From NCBI GenBank assembly GCA_038087035.1, contig CP051187.1, positions 1 through 64,000 of the forward strand: a stretch of 64,000 bases of DNA, given 5' to 3'. Position numbers and translations under genes: made by a program. Below are positions 61,769 through 64,000 of the stretch, in pieces (the stretch's first letter is position 1; the number at the start of each line of letters is the position of its first letter). The DNA comes from Gloeotrichia echinulata CP02 (GTDB taxonomy: Bacteria; Cyanobacteriota; Cyanobacteriia; Cyanobacteriales; Nostocaceae). The notes under the pieces are model-generated. The model saw only the letters and a list, made by a program, of their open reading frames with translations, made no database searches and was not told the DNA's origin.

Positions 61769-61964
61769 GGCTCTTGCGTGTGTAGCGTGCTTAATTATTA
61801 ATGAAAGTCGATTAAATTGCTTTAATAACAAGGCTTACAGGCGTTTATAATTTGATTTTTAGTAACAGTAGCTCAAATACAAAAAATAATGGCTTTTATC
61901 GGAGCCACACAAGGGTTTCAAACTTATTTTTTAACAAATTCAGCACGCTAAGTACGGAAGAGCC
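61769..61964 (+). repeat. 196-bp MITE, copy Y
   Basis: Starts GGCTCTTGCGTGTGTAGCGT and ends AGCACGCTAAGTACGGAAGA then GCC. Same length as copy X and homologous to its complement throughout. Confidence 0.9.
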
Positions 61965-62014
61965 AAGTTTTCAGACAAATAAATTACAACTCAAAATCAG
62001 CGAACAGAGCTTTT

Positions 62015-62107
62015 TACAGCGATTTTCACCCAATAACCACAGATATTCGTAGAGGCGCAAGGCCTTGCGCCCCAAAAGCGTGGTCTATTTACCTGAAAAT
62101 GGCTGTA
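62015..62107 (-). repeat. TACAGC MITE, second copy
   Basis: TACAGCGATTTTCACCC at the left and GGTCTATTTACCTGAAAATG then GCTGTA at the right, with the GGCGCAAGGCCTTGCGCC core. It is the complement-orientation relative of 23247-23319. Between here and 62370 there is no gene; an AGGACTTACGCAC left end lies at 62312. Confidence 0.8.
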
Positions 62108-62370
62108 ACTGTGGCTCACTTAATTTCTGTTGTAAACTAAACACCTACTCACCGAGATCAGTAGTCATCACACTTTCACATATTTTCAGTAGGTCGGCAA
62201 AAATAAAGTTTACAGGAATATGTTGTAAATAGTTGGCGCGATCGCCTTGAGCCGTTAAAATCATCACTAGTATTCTGCTGAAACTCATAGTCAAATCGCA
62301 CGAAGATAACAGGACTTACGCACTCAGATCCCCCAACCCCAGCAGAAATCTGCAAATTTCGCATATTCAG

Positions 62371-63336
62371 ATGATGGAAAAAACAGTAAAAGTGATAGAA
62401 CGCGACTTATTACCAGAGGGAGATTATGTTTCGCCAGGATTTTCGATTATTCAGCCTGATTCATGTTTTCCCAATATGATTTTGGGAAATATATATCATT
62501 CTTTTTGGCTTTACCTGCGGCGGGATATTCGGCATAATTGGTATGTGGATAAGCGACGACAAGGTACAGGATTTGTCAGCAGAGATGAAGCGCATATTCT
62601 TTACAATACAGCTTTAAAATTTAAAGGGAAAAAAGCTTTAGAAATAGGCTGTTGGATGGGTTGGTCAGCTTGTCATTTAGCTTTAGGAGGAGTGGAGCTA
62701 GATGTTATTGATCCCATGCTATCGGAAGAATTATTTTGCCAAAGCGTCACCGACTCGCTGAAGTCTGCAGGCGTCAAGGAATCTGTGAATCTAATACCAG
62801 GATATAGCCCGCAAAAAGTCGAAGAATTAGCAAATAAATTTCAACGTAAATGGTCATTGATATTTATAGATGGTAATCACGAAGCACCAGCGCCACTCAA
62901 GGATACAATTATTGCTGAACAATTTGCAGAAGCAGATGCTTTAATTTTATTTCATGATTTGGCTTCTCCCGATGTCGGGGAAGGATTGGACTATTTGAAA
63001 GAGAAAGGATGGAACACAATGGTATATCAAACCATGCAAATCATGGGAGTTGCATGGCGGGGAAATGTTGAGCCGCTCATACATCAGCCAGATACTAACA
63101 TTAACTGGCACTTACCTCCACATTTACAAAAATATGCTGTTAGCGGTGCAATTGAAACTGTAACTGAAGATAAATTTGCCGAAATTCTCAAAGTAGTCCG
63201 ACCATATACATTCTTGAGTGAAGCAAAATTATTTTCACTGTATAGTCAAGCAAAGCAAATATCTGATTATGTTTCTTGGCTACCACAAATGTTAATACAG
63301 GCGATCGCCAGAACCAAACCTCTCAAGGCCAAATGA
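62371..63336 (+). CDS. Class I SAM-dependent methyltransferase
   Basis: A 321-residue methyltransferase (Methyltransf_24-like). Motif I is KKALEIGCWMGWSACHLALG (about 88-107), and the acidic strand end is LDVIDPMLSEELF. The later motif WSLIFIDGNHEAPAPLKDTI matches the DGxH-type catalytic region. The N-terminal 80 and C-terminal 100 residues are unassigned. It resembles enzymes that modify glycans or natural products, but substrate cannot be inferred. Isolated between repeats and cobM. Confidence 0.85.
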   Translation: MMEKTVKVIERDLLPEGDYVSPGFSIIQPDSCFPNMILGNIYHSFWLYLRRDIRHNWYVDKRRQGTGFVSRDEAHILYNTALKFKGKKALEIGCWMGWSACHLALGGVELDVIDPMLSEELFCQSVTDSLKSAGVKESVNLIPGYSPQKVEELANKFQRKWSLIFIDGNHEAPAPLKDTIIAEQFAEADALILFHDLASPDVGEGLDYLKEKGWNTMVYQTMQIMGVAWRGNVEPLIHQPDTNINWHLPPHLQKYAVSGAIETVTEDKFAEILKVVRPYTFLSEAKLFSLYSQAKQISDYVSWLPQMLIQAIARTKPLKAK

Positions 63337-63401
63337 TCCAGGGACATGGGGAAGATGAGGTAGATGAGGAAGTAATTATCCCATACCCCATACCCCATGC
63401 C

Positions 63402-64000
63402 CTAATAATGAGACGACCGAAATAGATGGTTATGTTCAGGATGATATAAACGCGATCGCCCTGTTTTTGGCAATAATGCTGGACTTATTACATAAAGTGT
63501 GGTACGTATCAGATTCTCTTCATGGGTACAATCTGCCATTTGGTCGAGGGGGACAACGCAAATTTTTTCATCAGGCCAGCCCACGCGAAAGCAAATCGCC
63601 ACTGGGGTTTCGGGTGGGTAGTGTTCCAGTAGTTTCCCTTCGGCGTCCTTGACATGACGCGCACTCAAATATAAGCAGAGACTGGCTTGATGGGCGGCCA
63701 GGGTAGTTAATTCTTCAGTTGCGGGAACTTCTGTACGTCCGCTGATGCGAGTCAGGATGATGGTTTGGACTAAACCGGGGACCGTCAATTCTACTTTGAG
63801 TTTAGCAGCAGCGGCTTGAAAAGCGCTGATACCGGGTATGACCTCAAAAGGAATTTCTGCCTTTGTGAGGAGGTTAATTTGCTCGTGGATGGCACTATAG
63901 AGACTAGGATCACCAGAATGGAGACGAACCACAGATTTGTGCGATCGCACCCGTTCAACCATAATCGGCAGAATCTCTTCTAAAGTCTTATTCGCAGTCC
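63402..64000 (-). CDS. cobM: Precorrin-4 C11-methyltransferase CobM (3' part, runs off window)
   Basis: The visible C-terminal 199 residues carry the tetrapyrrole methylase features VVRLHSGDPSLYSAIHEQIN (glycine-rich SAM loop), EVIPGISAFQAAAAKL, TIILTRISGRTEVPATEEL and LYVISPALL. The assignment to CobM/CbiF is based on GDPSLYSAIHEQ and TRISGRTEVP. The first ATG in the window (63962) is internal; the frame is open to base 64000 and continues upstream. Part of cobalamin synthesis. Confidence 0.92.
   Translation of the reverse strand, partial: TANKTLEEILPIMVERVRSHKSVVRLHSGDPSLYSAIHEQINLLTKAEIPFEVIPGISAFQAAAAKLKVELTVPGLVQTIILTRISGRTEVPATEELTTLAAHQASLCLYLSARHVKDAEGKLLEHYPPETPVAICFRVGWPDEKICVVPLDQMADCTHEENLIRTTLYVISPALLPKTGRSRLYHPEHNHLFRSSHY

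Overview
The window is the start of a chromosome from a filamentous, heterocystous-type cyanobacterium (Nostocales: Nostoc, Anabaena, Nodularia or a close relative). The evidence is direct: psaE (photosystem I) and psb28 (photosystem II assembly) are present, as are cyanobacterial families such as PAP/fibrillin, DUF3134, DUF2232 and DUF4870. The HIP1 octamer GCGATCGC is scattered everywhere, and there are many heptanucleotide STRR arrays of the kind known from Nostoc/Calothrix. dnaA begins at base 1, so the sequence was probably rotated to dnaA; a cluster of seven DnaA boxes (1640-1792) between dnaA and dnaN marks oriC.

Layout. 1-9.6 kb: replication genes (dnaA, oriC, dnaN), mutM, psaE, a fibrillin, DUF3134, mraY with a textbook terminator, moaB and psb28. 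9.9-15.8 kb: a His-rich CobW/G3E GTPase, cysS, and a tldD/tldE-like pair. 15.9-23.4 kb is an accessory island: an antitoxin without a toxin, a DUF4351-like protein, an AT-rich GTPase plus membrane-anchored partner, two small genes with nearly the same 300-bp upstream region, and a DDE insertion sequence between those two copies. 23.4-28.8 kb: coaD with an overlapping coiled-coil gene, rqcH, and a GT4 glycosyltransferase. 29.7-38 kb: an RRM RNA-binding protein, a degenerate M48-like membrane protein, prfC, DUF4870, a sugar ABC permease and an exopolysaccharide-type sugar transferase. 38.6-46.9 kb: a giant Hsp70-like protein, a Crp/Fnr regulator, DUF2232, and a CobT-like phosphoribosyltransferase. 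47-60.5 kb: a solute-binding lipoprotein, TnpB, hemB, a 5-formyl-THF cyclo-ligase, a LysR regulator, a TrpD2-like protein, uvrC, a zinc-ribbon protein and rlmN. 60.5-64 kb: a decayed permease-histidine kinase broken by two 196-bp inverted-repeat elements, a methyltransferase, and the 3' part of cobM (cut by the window edge).

Most genes are single housekeeping or photosynthesis units separated by long repeat-rich spacers; few real operons are visible (tldD/tldE, coaD plus coiled-coil, GTPase plus partner, Crp/DUF2232). The repeats are the most unusual part of the window: several families of small palindromic MITE-like elements, some nested, one with its empty site preserved in a paralogous repeat; STRR arrays that supply start or stop codons; and in-frame repeat-derived insertions in mutM, cysS and uvrC. 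The best candidate for an undescribed system is the GTPase/membrane-protein pair at 17.8-20.05 kb. All functional names rest on my own reading of protein motifs; no database search was run.
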